Part shown: positions 1 to 8,751 of the stretch, piece after piece
Numbering within the stretch: position 1 is the first letter of the stretch
How the letters are laid out: every line of letters begins with the position of its first letter
Assembly: GCF_018881545.1 (NCBI RefSeq)
Contig: NZ_JACVQD010000001.1
Location: 1,516,039-1,580,038 of the forward strand
Origin: Polynucleobacter alcilacus
Lineage (GTDB): Bacteria > Pseudomonadota > Gammaproteobacteria > Burkholderiales > Burkholderiaceae
Direction of reading: 5' to 3'
DNA: 64,000 nucleotides
Program-made: the position numbers and the translations under genes
Notes under the pieces: model-generated
What the model saw: only the letters and a program-made list of their open reading frames with translations
Told to the model about the DNA's origin: nothing
Database searches by the model: none

Positions 1-545
1 CGCATTCTGGTTAAGGCATTGGTGATGACCCGCAAGCGCTCATCCCCTTTTAATGATTTATTCCATTTATTGGGAGTATTGCCATACATGTTTGCTAAAA
101 AGTTTTTGTAGGATTTTCCGCGCAATGCTTTTTCAACTTCATGAGCGCACTCAATGGTTTGCTGCAGATCCCATTGAGGAAGGACGCCTGCATGCACGGT
201 AAGCACATTGCCATCGCTCAGTGCCATAGGTCGATTACGAATCCAGTGGATCAGTTCGGCGCGATCAGGTGCTTTTAAGATGCTCTCAACAGTATCCAGA
301 CCCTTGGTTTTACGTAAACCCGCATCGATAGCCAATAGATGCAGGTCATGATTACCTAAGATGCATTCGGCGCGACCAGATTCTTGTAAGGATTTGAGTT
401 GCCTTAAGGCTCCCAAAGAGTCGGGGCCACGATTGACTAAATCCCCTAAAAAAATCATTTTAGATTTTTTAGGTAATTTTTTAACGAGGGTTTTGAGTGA
501 TGGCGCACATCCTTGGATGTCGCCCACTGCGTAGATCTTACTCAT
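1..545 (-). CDS. apaH: Diadenosine tetraphosphatase ApaH (3' end outside window)
   Basis: Symmetrical bis(5'-nucleosyl)-tetraphosphatase, a cytosolic metallophosphatase that splits Ap4A into two ADP. The ATG at 545 opens a frame that stays open to the window edge, giving 181 residues of a family usually near 275. All three N-terminal metallophosphatase motifs are visible: GDIQGC (residues 8-13), GDLVNRGPDS (34-43) and GNHD (64-67). The C-terminal part lies to the left of the window. It lies 24 bases downstream of phrB on the same strand and may be cotranscribed with it. The family call is secure from the motif set. Confidence 0.93.
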   Translation of the reverse strand, partial: MSKIYAVGDIQGCAPSLKTLVKKLPKKSKMIFLGDLVNRGPDSLGALRQLKSLQESGRAECILGNHDLHLLAIDAGLRKTKGLDTVESILKAPDRAELIHWIRNRPMALSDGNVLTVHAGVLPQWDLQQTIECAHEVEKALRGKSYKNFLANMYGNTPNKWNKSLKGDERLRVITNALTRM

Positions 546-569
546 GACCTATCTTAAAGCGTTTCAGCT

Positions 570-2054
570 CTATGCGGGGGACTCAGTCATTTTTTTGACT
601 ACGCTGTAGCGAAGCAAGGTTTTTTTACGGGCTTCATCGTGATCTACTACTGGTAGGGGATAGTCTCTACCTAAAACAACTCCAGCTGCTTCAAGCTCGA
701 TATGACCTGCTTGCCAAGGAGCATGGATTGATTTCTTGGAGAGTTTTTCAAGTTGAGGAAGGTAGCGGCGAATAAATTTACCCTCAGAATCAAACTTTTC
801 GGATTGGGTAATCGGATTGAAGATGCGGAAGTAGGGTTGAGCGTCACAGCCAGATGATGAGGCCCACTGCCAACCGCCATTATTTGAGGAGAGTTCGAAA
901 TCATTGAGGTGCTCCGCAAAGTAAGCCTCCCCCCAGCGCCAGTCAATGCCGAGGTCTTTAGTCAGGAAACTCGCCACCACCATGCGTAAGCGATTATGCA
1001 TATAGCCACTTTGGTTGAGTTGATGCATTGCTGCGTCAACCAGGGGATAGCCTGTCTTTCCTTCACACCAAGCATTGAAAAGCTTCTTGGCATTGGCACC
1101 GCTTTCCCAGGCGATATTGTCATAGTCTGGTTTGAAAGAGGCACCTTTTGCTAGGCGTGGGTGGTTAGCCAGAATCATGAAATAAAAATCACGCCAAATC
1201 AATTCGCTCAACCAGATGGTGGCACCCATACTACCGGCCAGCATACGGCGGTGTGCCTCACGCACTAAACCCCGAATCGAAAGCATGCCAAAGCGTAAGT
1301 GAGTCGATAGGTAACTCACTCCTTTGATGGCCGGAAAGTCTCTGCCAATTTGGTATTGATCAATTCGTGGAAGGAAGTTTTCAAGAAAGGCTTGCCCACC
1401 CGCAGAGCCAGGGGGTAAGTAGGTTTCAATGCCTGTGGCACAAAAGCCCATAGACTCAAGTGAAGGGAAATTGAGATCTAATTTTTTTGGAATGGCTGCA
1501 AATTGCCCAGGCTTTGGATCGCATTCATAGGCGACCAAATCTTTTTCTTGCAGTGTCTTTAGCCAATTATTCTTATAGGGAGTGAAGATAGAAAATACCG
1601 TATTGGAATTAGTCAGAATTTCTTTCTTTTCAAAGATGACTTGATCTTTAAAGGTATTCAACTCAATACCAAGCTTTCCTAAGACGGTCGTAACAGTGGC
1701 ATCTCGCTCGATCGCAGAAGGCTCGTAGTCATGATTAGTAAAAACTGCATTGACACCAAGCTCTTTCGCGATCTCTGGAATATATGCAGTCGGATTTCCA
1801 AAGCGAACTATCAGACCCCCACCTAAAGTGCGTAGCTCATCATCAATCTGTTTTAAACCTTGCCATATGAAATCAACCCGTCGATCGTGCTTGAGACCAT
1901 TGGTATCTAACTCACCCTTGAGTAAGGGTTTAAGAATCTCGACATCAAAAATAAAGGCGAGCCATACTTGCTCCGCCTCTTTTAGGGCGTAATGGAGGGC
2001 GGCATTGTCATAGAGACGAAGGTCGCGGCGGAGCCAAACTAAGGCTTTTTTCAT
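570..2054 (-). CDS. phrB: Deoxyribodipyrimidine photolyase
   Basis: Light-dependent repair flavoprotein that splits cyclobutane pyrimidine dimers. 494 residues, the normal length for class I photolyases. The N-terminal alpha/beta antenna domain begins ALVWLRRDLRLYDNAAL; the C-terminal FAD-binding domain carries RLRMVVASFLTKDLGIDW and the diagnostic block GWQWASSSGCDAQPYFRIF near residues 395-415. The usual residue after SSSG is T or S; here it is C, a mild variation. Starts at ATG 2054 and is transcribed away from yqgE, with 68 bases between the two genes. A cryptochrome-like role cannot be excluded, but the sequence fits a true photolyase. Confidence 0.95.
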   Translation of the reverse strand: MKKALVWLRRDLRLYDNAALHYALKEAEQVWLAFIFDVEILKPLLKGELDTNGLKHDRRVDFIWQGLKQIDDELRTLGGGLIVRFGNPTAYIPEIAKELGVNAVFTNHDYEPSAIERDATVTTVLGKLGIELNTFKDQVIFEKKEILTNSNTVFSIFTPYKNNWLKTLQEKDLVAYECDPKPGQFAAIPKKLDLNFPSLESMGFCATGIETYLPPGSAGGQAFLENFLPRIDQYQIGRDFPAIKGVSYLSTHLRFGMLSIRGLVREAHRRMLAGSMGATIWLSELIWRDFYFMILANHPRLAKGASFKPDYDNIAWESGANAKKLFNAWCEGKTGYPLVDAAMHQLNQSGYMHNRLRMVVASFLTKDLGIDWRWGEAYFAEHLNDFELSSNNGGWQWASSSGCDAQPYFRIFNPITQSEKFDSEGKFIRRYLPQLEKLSKKSIHAPWQAGHIELEAAGVVLGRDYPLPVVDHDEARKKTLLRYSVVKKMTESPA

Positions 2055-2122
2055 GCCACTATCATATGGTTTATTGGTAAAAAGCGCTTAACTAGGGCAT
2101 ATTTTCTGTAAAATAAGCCCAT

Positions 2123-2767
2123 ATGACATCGGCTAATAAAGCGCCCCCCGCTTCAGACCTAGGGTCTGTGCCAGAGTCTTCAATTTCTTTTTCAGCAGAT
2201 CACCTGGCAAATCAATTCCTGATAGCGATGCCCGGAATGGTGGACCCCAATTTTGCAGGTGCAGTGATTTATCTGTTTGAGCACACTGAAAGAGGGGCAA
2301 TGGGCTTGGTCGTGAATAGGCCAACTGAGGTTGATTTAGCAACCCTCTTTGACAAAATTGAGCTCAAATTAGAAATTGCTCCATTACTGGAGCAGCCAGT
2401 ATATTTTGGGGGGCCAGTGCAAGTTGAGCGCGGCTTTGTTTTGCATGAGCCTGAACCAAACGCCGCTTATAGCTCCTCCTTGGTGATCCCCGGTGGATTA
2501 ACAATGACCACCTCTAAAGATGTTCTTGAGGCCGTCGCTTCGGGGACTGGACCTAAAAAGTTTCTGATGACTTTAGGTTATGCGGGATGGGGTGCTGGAC
2601 AGCTTGAAGAAGAGATCACTTTAAATGGCTGGATGAATGTACCCCTCTCGCGTCAGCAAATGGCCGATATCATTTTTGATACTCCATCTAGTCAGCGATA
2701 TGAGAGGGCGATGAGCCGCCTAGGTTTTGATCTATCGCATTTATCAGGCGAGGCGGGGCATGCCTAA
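2123..2767 (+). CDS. yqgE: YqgE/AlgH family protein (UPF0301)
   Basis: 214 residues of the UPF0301 (YqgE/AlgH) family, whose biochemical role is unsettled; Pseudomonas AlgH is linked to alginate regulation. The family core is clear: NQFLIAMPGMVDPNF, MGLVVNRPTE, VYFGGPVQVERGFVLH and LGYAGWGAGQLEEEI. The first 25 residues before the core are low in conservation. No Shine-Dalgarno is evident before ATG 2123, and a TAAAAT sits at 2109-2114, so a nearly leaderless message is possible but unproven. It overlaps ruvX by 8 bases; the yqgE-ruvX-pyrR-pyrB order is typical of betaproteobacteria and suggests an operon. Confidence 0.93.
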   Translation: MTSANKAPPASDLGSVPESSISFSADHLANQFLIAMPGMVDPNFAGAVIYLFEHTERGAMGLVVNRPTEVDLATLFDKIELKLEIAPLLEQPVYFGGPVQVERGFVLHEPEPNAAYSSSLVIPGGLTMTTSKDVLEAVASGTGPKKFLMTLGYAGWGAGQLEEEITLNGWMNVPLSRQQMADIIFDTPSSQRYERAMSRLGFDLSHLSGEAGHA

Positions 2768-3173
2768 AGCCGAGATGGTAATGGCATTTGATTATGGAAC
2801 TCGCCGAGTAGGTGTGGCGGTCGGTAATTCAATAACAAGGGCAGGGCAAGCATTAAAGACAATTGCTGCGGTAAATGCCGATGCCCTTTTCCAAGAAATT
2901 GAAGGTCTTCTTATTGAATGGCAGCCGAATCAACTCGTAGTTGGGCTACCGACGCACCCCGATGGTGCTGAACATGAGATGACTGCTAAATCAAGGCGTT
3001 TTGGCAATCAACTCCAGGGACGCTTCAATTTACCCGTTAATTGGGTAGATGAGCGCTATAGCTCGGTGGTTTTAGAAGGTGATGCTGATATGCATGACAA
3101 TCTAGATGCGCATTCTGCAGCATTAATTTTGGAGCAATATTTTGCAGAGCTTGCGGTAAAGACGATCGACTAG
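2760..3173 (+). CDS. ruvX: Putative Holliday junction resolvase / pre-16S rRNA nuclease YqgF (RuvX)
   Basis: RNase H-fold nuclease of the YqgF family, implicated in maturation of the 16S rRNA 5' end. With the ATG at 2760 (overlapping the yqgE stop as ATGCCTAA) the product is 137 residues, the usual size; an upstream ATG at 2727 would add an unconserved MIYRIYQARRG and is less likely. Visible motifs are MAFDYGTRRVGVAVG (catalytic Asp), VVGLPTHPDG, WVDERYSS and DAHSAALILEQYF, which hold the expected acidic residues. Translational coupling to yqgE is likely. Confidence 0.93.
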   Translation: MPKAEMVMAFDYGTRRVGVAVGNSITRAGQALKTIAAVNADALFQEIEGLLIEWQPNQLVVGLPTHPDGAEHEMTAKSRRFGNQLQGRFNLPVNWVDERYSSVVLEGDADMHDNLDAHSAALILEQYFAELAVKTID

Positions 3174-3205
3174 AAATTGAAATCAATGGACATCGGAACT
3201 GAAGA

Positions 3206-3709
3206 ATGAATGCTGAATCCTCATACATCAAGCTATTGGATAAGTTGCACCAAAGACTCCAGTCCGGCTCTTTTGAGCTTGTTGGCCTAGCCATGGGAGG
3301 CGCTTGGATTGCTCAGCGTTTGGCTCAAGATTTAGGTTTGCCTCATTACGGTGTGATCAATGTGGCCTTTCATCGAGATGATTATGCTGAGAAGGGTATG
3401 ACTGCCTTACGAACAGCTAGTGCAATGTCTACTGATTTGCCTTTTGATGTCAATGGTGCCCACGTGATCCTGATTGACGACGTCTTATTTACTGGTAGAA
3501 CAGTAAGAGCAGCGCTTAATGAGTTATTTGATTTTGGTAGACCAGCACAAGTGGATTTAATGGTCCTAGCAGATCGAGGTAGTCGCGAGCTGCCAGTTAG
3601 TGCTAATTTTGTAGGTGAAGAGCTTCAGATACCAGAAGACAAAATACTGGTATTAGAAAAAGATAATGCTGGCAAGTTTAGCTTTGAGCTTGAGGGGCGT
3701 GAAGAATGA
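3206..3709 (+). CDS. pyrR: Bifunctional pyr operon regulator / uracil phosphoribosyltransferase PyrR
   Basis: 167-residue phosphoribosyltransferase of the PyrR type, which makes UMP from uracil and PRPP and in Gram-positives is an attenuation regulator. The PRPP loop [18 protein letters not shown] lies near residues 87-104, and [12 protein letters not shown] and [13 protein letters not shown] are family-like. It overlaps pyrB by 4 bases (ATGA at 3706), so the two are surely cotranscribed. No PyrR-binding attenuator was seen upstream; the gap to ruvX is only 32 bases. Whether it regulates RNA here cannot be read from sequence. Confidence 0.92.
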   Translation: MNAESSYIKLLDKLHQRLQSGSFELVGLAMGGAWIAQRLAQDLGLPHYGVINVAFHRDDYAEKGMTALRTASAMSTDLPFDVNGAHVILIDDVLFTGRTVRAALNELFDFGRPAQVDLMVLADRGSRELPVSANFVGEELQIPEDKILVLEKDNAGKFSFELEGREE

Positions 3710-4662
3710 ACTTAGTGAACCAATTCAATCCGGCTGGCGAGTTAACGCACCTTCTTACTCTTGAAGGTCTTCCAAAAGAGCAGATTCTCCATATTTTGGA
3801 CACTGCAAAGCAGTTTGTCAGTATTACCGACCCTTCACGTGAAGTCAAAAAAGTTCCCCTGCTGCGAGGTAAGAGTGTCTTCAATCTCTTCTTTGAAAAT
3901 TCGACACGCACCCGAACTACTTTTGAAATTGCAGCGAAACGATTATCTGCGGATGTCATTAATTTGGATATATCTACATCCTCTACCGCCAAAGGAGAGA
4001 GTTTGCTAGATACGATTGATAATTTGGTGGCGATGCAGGCCGATATATTTGTAGTGCGTCATGGTATTTCTAAAGCGCCGATTGAAATTGCTAACCATGT
4101 CCCTGCACATGTCCATGTGATCAATGCAGGCGATGGTAGTCATCAGCATCCAACCCAAGGTTTGTTGGATATGTATACGATGCGTCACTTTAAACAGAAT
4201 TTCAAAGGCTTAAAAGTAGCGATTGTGGGTGACATTGTTCATAGTCGTGTAGCCAAATCTAATATTCACGCATTAACGACTTTAGGATGTGAAGAAATCC
4301 GCGTCATTGGCCCTGAAAGTCTTCTGCCAAGCGATCTCAACATGCTGGGTGTGAAGGTTTTCCATAGCATGGAAGAGGGCTTAAAGGATGTGGATGTAGT
4401 AATGACGCTCCGTATTCAGAAGGAGCGCATGGAAGCGGGTCAAGTACCGGAAGGCGACGCCTTCTTTACGCAATATGGCCTAACTCCTGCACGCTTGGCT
4501 TTAGCAAAATCAGATTCCATCGTGATGCATCCTGGCCCCATGAATCGTGGTGTAGAAATTGACTCTATAGTCGCCGATGGCCCACAGTCAGTCATCCTTA
4601 ATCAAGTTACTTTTGGAATTGCAGTGCGTATGGCAGTCATGTCAATTGTTGCCGGTAATTAA
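3706..4662 (+). CDS. pyrB: Aspartate carbamoyltransferase catalytic subunit
   Basis: Catalyses carbamoyl phosphate plus aspartate to carbamoyl aspartate, the committed step of pyrimidine synthesis. 318 residues, full length. Carbamoyl-phosphate loop [19 protein letters not shown] (near residues 63-81), [10 protein letters not shown] (the 80s-loop Ser/Lys), [12 protein letters not shown] and [12 protein letters not shown] are all present. It overlaps pyrR. The dihydroorotase gene pyrC, which often follows pyrB in relatives, is not here: the next gene is a glycosyltransferase. No pyrI-type regulatory subunit is adjacent. Confidence 0.96.
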   Translation: MNLVNQFNPAGELTHLLTLEGLPKEQILHILDTAKQFVSITDPSREVKKVPLLRGKSVFNLFFENSTRTRTTFEIAAKRLSADVINLDISTSSTAKGESLLDTIDNLVAMQADIFVVRHGISKAPIEIANHVPAHVHVINAGDGSHQHPTQGLLDMYTMRHFKQNFKGLKVAIVGDIVHSRVAKSNIHALTTLGCEEIRVIGPESLLPSDLNMLGVKVFHSMEEGLKDVDVVMTLRIQKERMEAGQVPEGDAFFTQYGLTPARLALAKSDSIVMHPGPMNRGVEIDSIVADGPQSVILNQVTFGIAVRMAVMSIVAGN

Positions 4663-4680
4663 AGCTGAGTAACACTGAGT

Positions 4681-6024
4681 TTGACTAAAAATATCAGCGC
4701 AATGCCTGCAAAAAAATCGTGGTTGATTTTGTCCCATGGATTCAATATGGATGGTCGCGCATCAAGCCAAACCATTACCGACAAAATCCCTTACTTGCTT
4801 AATGAGGGAATTAAACCCATTGTTTTTAGCGCTATCACTGGAATTAAAGATCAGCGCTTCCCACATCGCCAGCTCCTAGCATGGGGGCCTGCTGCCTTTC
4901 GGTTTGATTTCCGCCATTGGATTGCCAATCACTACGGCCGCGGTTTTATCTATAAAGTCTTAACTAGGACAGTGTCAATTCTCTTGGCGCCATTTGTTGG
5001 TTTAGAAAAACTATTTCTGGGGTATTCAAGTCAATGGTCTTGGGCCATGCCAGCCTTTATACATGGCGTTCAATTGATTCGCGCTGGTAAGGTAGATGTG
5101 GTGTATTCCACTGGTGGCGCATGGTCTGCTCATTTGGCTGGTTTATGGCTAAAGAAGGCAACGGGAGTGAATTGGATCGTTGAAGTGCATGATCCATTGG
5201 TTATTCGTAAAAGCCCTGCTGATGAAGGGTCTGATAAACCAAGTAATCGGGATGCACAATTTCGGCAATCTTTAGAAAAGAGCATCATTCACCATGCTGA
5301 TTTTGTATGGTGGTTTACTGAGGGTGCTTTACATTACGCTAAAGCGCGCAATACGAATTTGAATACACCAGGCAATGCGCAGGGATTTATGGTGATTCCG
5401 GGGGCAGAACCTCCAGGTAGTCTGGGCGCTGCTAAGCCCCATGAATATTCTGAAAAATTAAATTTATGCCATTTTGGTTCTCTTGCAAAGGACCGTTCAT
5501 TGTCAACTATCCTCAATGCCTTGGTCCCCTTATTCCAAAAATACCCTGAGGCTAGAGAGCGGATACGCATTCATGCATATGGTGCTCCATTAGATGACCT
5601 AACGATTGAAGCATTGAAGCATTTGGATATGAATGATGTACTCCTTGCGCACGGACGTCTTGAAAAAGATCCCTATACAGGTAAGTCGGGGCGTGAGCGA
5701 GTGGTTGAAAAGATGCAAGAGTCTGATGTATTGATTTTGCTTCATGGTAATGATGAGTGGTGTGCCGAATACATCCCATCCAAGTTCTATGAATACCTGT
5801 GGACTGGACGTCCTATATGGGGCATTACCCATCGCAACCCACAACTAGATCACATGCTGGAAGAGCGGGGCGCCTATCTCAGTTTAGAGGGTGATAAAGC
5901 GGAAATATCCATGGCTCTGGAGAGAATTTGGTTAGACTGGCAAGCGCGCAGCTTGATTGAGCCAAAATGGTTGCCATTAGGAGTGGATCAAGCAGTGCAG
6001 CAAATTCTGACTGAAATTCAATAG
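4681..6024 (+). CDS. GT4-like glycosyltransferase
   Basis: 447-residue predicted glycosyltransferase with a GT-B fold of the GT4 type. The N-terminal half has SHGFNMDGRASSQTITDKIP and a Rossmann-like VDVVYSTGGAWSAHLAGLW; the C-terminal half has LNLCHFGSLAKDRSLSTIL (nucleotide-sugar side) and IPSKFYEYLWTGRPIWG, the segment typical of GT4 acceptor/donor closure. Donor and acceptor are unknown. The frame opens with TTG at 4681; an ATG at 4702 (MPAKKSW) is an equally good start and would drop 7 residues. First gene of the left glycan island, 18 bases after pyrB. Confidence 0.8.
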   Translation: MTKNISAMPAKKSWLILSHGFNMDGRASSQTITDKIPYLLNEGIKPIVFSAITGIKDQRFPHRQLLAWGPAAFRFDFRHWIANHYGRGFIYKVLTRTVSILLAPFVGLEKLFLGYSSQWSWAMPAFIHGVQLIRAGKVDVVYSTGGAWSAHLAGLWLKKATGVNWIVEVHDPLVIRKSPADEGSDKPSNRDAQFRQSLEKSIIHHADFVWWFTEGALHYAKARNTNLNTPGNAQGFMVIPGAEPPGSLGAAKPHEYSEKLNLCHFGSLAKDRSLSTILNALVPLFQKYPEARERIRIHAYGAPLDDLTIEALKHLDMNDVLLAHGRLEKDPYTGKSGRERVVEKMQESDVLILLHGNDEWCAEYIPSKFYEYLWTGRPIWGITHRNPQLDHMLEERGAYLSLEGDKAEISMALERIWLDWQARSLIEPKWLPLGVDQAVQQILTEIQ

Positions 6025-6041
6025 AAATCATAAGGAACTAA

Positions 6042-6944
6042 TTGAAAGATCTCGTCCTCTACTGCAAGTCTTATCGCAATGACTTCTTGCGTCTTCGAAG
6101 ATTGCTTTCTTCAATTGAGCAATACAACGTTGATCAAATTCCCTTTTATATTTCTTCTCCTTTAGCTGATAAAGGACTCCTGGATGAAGTTCTCGGAAAC
6201 AAAGCATCCTATATTTGGATAGCTGACGAGGATATAGTCGCCACTAATCCAAAGGCGGTATTTGAAAAATACAAGGCAATGCCTGGCGGTTTGTCCCAAG
6301 CAATTGTTAAATCTGAGTTTTGGCGTTTAAAAATTTCTGAAAATTATCTTTGCCTAGATTCTGATTGCGTATTTATTCGGCCTTTTTCTAAGGCTGATTT
6401 TCTGACTAGTGATGGAATTCCTTTTACGGTACTCCATCAAAATAAAGAATTTTTTCAACTAGCCATCAACCGTGGGCAGGCGAAGATAGCAGCTAATCTT
6501 CGTGCAGAGGCCCAAAGAGTCCAAGCCCTATTTGAGCGGCAGGGTCCTGAGTTTTATTGCGCACCTGCACCTTTTATCTGGTCGGCTAAGGTATGGGAAT
6601 CTTTAGATCGGGAATATTTGATACCCAAAGGCATTACGCTTTGGGATTTAGTGACCCCTCAATATCCAGAGACTTTGATCTATGGTGAGGCCTTATTAAA
6701 ATACCAAGCCATTCCATTGCTTGCAATCGAGCCACTATTTAGGGTCTATCACTATGACTGGCAATATTTCATGATGAAACGATTAGGTGAGACCGAGGAA
6801 AAACTCAAGTCCAACTATCTTGGCGTCCTATATCAGTCAAACTGGGAATCAGGTCTGAATGATGGTAATGATCAGAAATCTCTACCTTCACGCATATTGA
6901 AAAGCGTGAAGAGATCTTTACGTTATTTACAGAGTTATCTCTAA
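6042..6944 (+). CDS. DUF6492-like GT-A-type transferase, function unknown
   Basis: 300 residues. The N-terminus DLVLYCKSYRNDFLRLRRLL, the segment FWRLKISENYLCLDSDCVF with a DSD metal-type motif, and FIRPFSKADFL resemble the uncharacterised DUF6492 group of GT-A-like proteins; this family name is from memory. A role in adding a sugar to a surface glycan is inferred from the neighbours. TTG start at 6042, 17 bases after the previous stop with a purine-rich TAAGGA before it. The stop and the start of the next gene overlap (TAATG), implying coupling. Confidence 0.62.
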   Translation: MKDLVLYCKSYRNDFLRLRRLLSSIEQYNVDQIPFYISSPLADKGLLDEVLGNKASYIWIADEDIVATNPKAVFEKYKAMPGGLSQAIVKSEFWRLKISENYLCLDSDCVFIRPFSKADFLTSDGIPFTVLHQNKEFFQLAINRGQAKIAANLRAEAQRVQALFERQGPEFYCAPAPFIWSAKVWESLDREYLIPKGITLWDLVTPQYPETLIYGEALLKYQAIPLLAIEPLFRVYHYDWQYFMMKRLGETEEKLKSNYLGVLYQSNWESGLNDGNDQKSLPSRILKSVKRSLRYLQSYL

Positions 6945-7663
6945 TGCAGGATATACATGCTTTAGTAATCTCATTAGCCGGATCTGATGCCCGGCAACAA
7001 AAGGTTCGATCTGAGCTTAACAAGACGAGCTTGCCATGGCATTTCGTAGATGCGGTTAGAGGGACTGAACTAAAAGATAATCCTAAAGAATACAAACCTG
7101 AAAAGGTAAAAAGATTATTAGGTTTTGAATTAACCCCGAATGAGCTTGGCTGTTTCCTGTCGCATAAGAAAGCCTGGCAAGAATGTGTAGACAAAAATAT
7201 GGCAACAATTGTTTTTGAAGATGACTTTTTCTTGCTCCCGCACTTCGAAAAAACAATTCATTTTTTAATGACAGGGTGCAAGGAATGGAGTGCCGTCAGG
7301 CTGCAGGGTTTGAGTGAAGTCCCGCAAGAGAAACTTCAGGACAACGAAGATATCCATTTAGTGAGAAATATTGGGGATGCAGTTGGAGCAACTGCCTACC
7401 TGATCAAACCAGAAGCCGCCAAAATACTCATTGCCGCCTCAGCAGATATTTACGAGCCCCTAGATCATTTTTTAGAGCATTACCAAAAACATCACCTAGA
7501 ATTTTTAGCTATCAATCCTTATCCAGTTGATATCACTGGAGTTCAGACCACCATAGCAGATAGGCCTGGAAGGCTGCCTATCCGGGGATTAGCAAAGCTA
7601 AAACGTTCAGTCTCACGCGCTGTAGATCGTTGCTTCTCTAAGAACCCTTGGTTTCCAAGCTAG
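6944..7663 (+). CDS. Glycosyltransferase family 25 (LPS-type)
   Basis: 239 residues matching the GT25 family of LPS beta-1,4-galactosyltransferase-like enzymes. Diagnostic segments are ALVISLAGSDARQQKVRSEL at the N-terminus, LTPNELGCFLSHKKAWQECV, IVFEDDFFLLPHFE (the EDD metal site) and GATAYLIKPEAAKILI. The C-terminus is basic (AKLKRSVSRAVDRC), which may help membrane association. Starts at ATG 6944 overlapping the previous stop. A hairpin with a T-run follows at 7684, so this ends the first plus-strand transfer block. Confidence 0.85.
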   Translation: MQDIHALVISLAGSDARQQKVRSELNKTSLPWHFVDAVRGTELKDNPKEYKPEKVKRLLGFELTPNELGCFLSHKKAWQECVDKNMATIVFEDDFFLLPHFEKTIHFLMTGCKEWSAVRLQGLSEVPQEKLQDNEDIHLVRNIGDAVGATAYLIKPEAAKILIAASADIYEPLDHFLEHYQKHHLEFLAINPYPVDITGVQTTIADRPGRLPIRGLAKLKRSVSRAVDRCFSKNPWFPS

Positions 7664-7683
7664 CTCAACTTCAATCTACATAC

Positions 7684-7709
7684 AAGCGCCTATAAGTAGC
7701 GCTTTTTTT
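7684..7709 (+). terminator. Rho-independent terminator after the GT25 gene
   Basis: Arms AAGCGC (7684-7689) and GCGCTT (7699-7704) enclose a 9-base loop and are followed by a run of seven T to 7709. It sits 20 bases after the GT25 stop and overlaps the last codons of the converging minus-strand gene. Confidence 0.7.
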
Positions 7710-8748
7710 GTAAGTTCCGTAATTTGCGTTCAAAACGGTATTTTTGGATCACCATTCGATCGAGCGCTGAAACGCTGATCTCTGATAGATTTTTGCCGCG
7801 CAGAAAAATGGCGTCAAATTGACGCATGACTTCTTCAGGGGAAAAATCTTGCGAGTAGGCATCCCAATTTTTTTCGTGCTGCACTTGGCGAGTAAATGTT
7901 TGGAATATTTCGGCTAAATCCGTTTTACCTTTATAGAGAATTGCTTTATCACCCAAGATATCAATATGACTGCGTTGTGGCGATAGAGCATAAGTAATAA
8001 CCGGTTTTCCTTTGATGGAGAACTCTCCACAGGCTAAACCAAAACTTTCACCAATACCCCGCGCGTGCAACATTCCATCACACGTGTTAATAAATTTCAC
8101 CTTGTAAATTAGATCGGAGTTGCCGGGTAGAAAGATGAGCTTTGAATGCTTAGCAAAGGGCTCCATATTCATGAATAAAAAATAGAGATCCTGGCGCTTT
8201 TCAATGACCTCAAGGATCACTTTCTTTACAAACTCGAGATTGAAGCTGTCTGAACCCCCATACCATCCAAGAACGGTTGCTCTCTCAGGTATTCCAAGTT
8301 CAGATCTGAGGTTGCCATCATAGTCTGGTAACTCAATCATATGGGGAACAAATGGAATTTTATTGTTGGAATATTCTTTTGAAAGCCATTGTGAAACAAA
8401 GGCGTATTTGTCCCCATGAAATTCTTCTGGCTTAGTTGGAAAGACTGCATGAATGAGAGCGGGCGAGCTCTCACAAATAGCATCGTCCCGCTCACCTGAC
8501 TTAATAAAGTAGGTTAGGTCAATTTTTTCTTTCTCAATGAGGCGATTTAATTCCGCTTGGCCATCATAGGGACATAACTTAAATTGATTGGAAAATTTTT
8601 CCAATACCGATGGAATGACCTGATTATTTTTACGATAAAAGATAACAGACTCATTACCTAGTAGCTGTTGGTTATGGTTGGCGTAATCGTAAAGAGCAAT
8701 TTCAGTACCGCGGAGCGATAATCCATTTGTATGAAAACCAATCTTCAT
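7690..8748 (-). CDS. GT-B fold glycosyltransferase
   Basis: 352 residues. It begins MKIGFHTNGLSLRGTEIALY, a common GT4 opening with a glycine-rich acceptor loop, and has LGIPERATVLGWYGGSDSFN at the domain boundary. An E-x7-E motif lies in ARGIGESFGLACGEFSIKG, followed by KPVITYALSPQR. Donor and acceptor cannot be named. Transcribed on the minus strand, 3 bases downstream of the GT10-type gene, so these two form an inverted pair inside an otherwise plus-strand island. Its stop codon overlaps the terminator of the facing GT25 gene. Confidence 0.75.
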   Translation of the reverse strand: MKIGFHTNGLSLRGTEIALYDYANHNQQLLGNESVIFYRKNNQVIPSVLEKFSNQFKLCPYDGQAELNRLIEKEKIDLTYFIKSGERDDAICESSPALIHAVFPTKPEEFHGDKYAFVSQWLSKEYSNNKIPFVPHMIELPDYDGNLRSELGIPERATVLGWYGGSDSFNLEFVKKVILEVIEKRQDLYFLFMNMEPFAKHSKLIFLPGNSDLIYKVKFINTCDGMLHARGIGESFGLACGEFSIKGKPVITYALSPQRSHIDILGDKAILYKGKTDLAEIFQTFTRQVQHEKNWDAYSQDFSPEEVMRQFDAIFLRGKNLSEISVSALDRMVIQKYRFERKLRNLQKKRYL

Positions 8749-8751
8749 GGC

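Noticed and set aside
2727..2759. Upstream ATG for ruvX
   Set aside because: The added residues are not part of the family and the ATG at 2760 gives the usual length and overlap.
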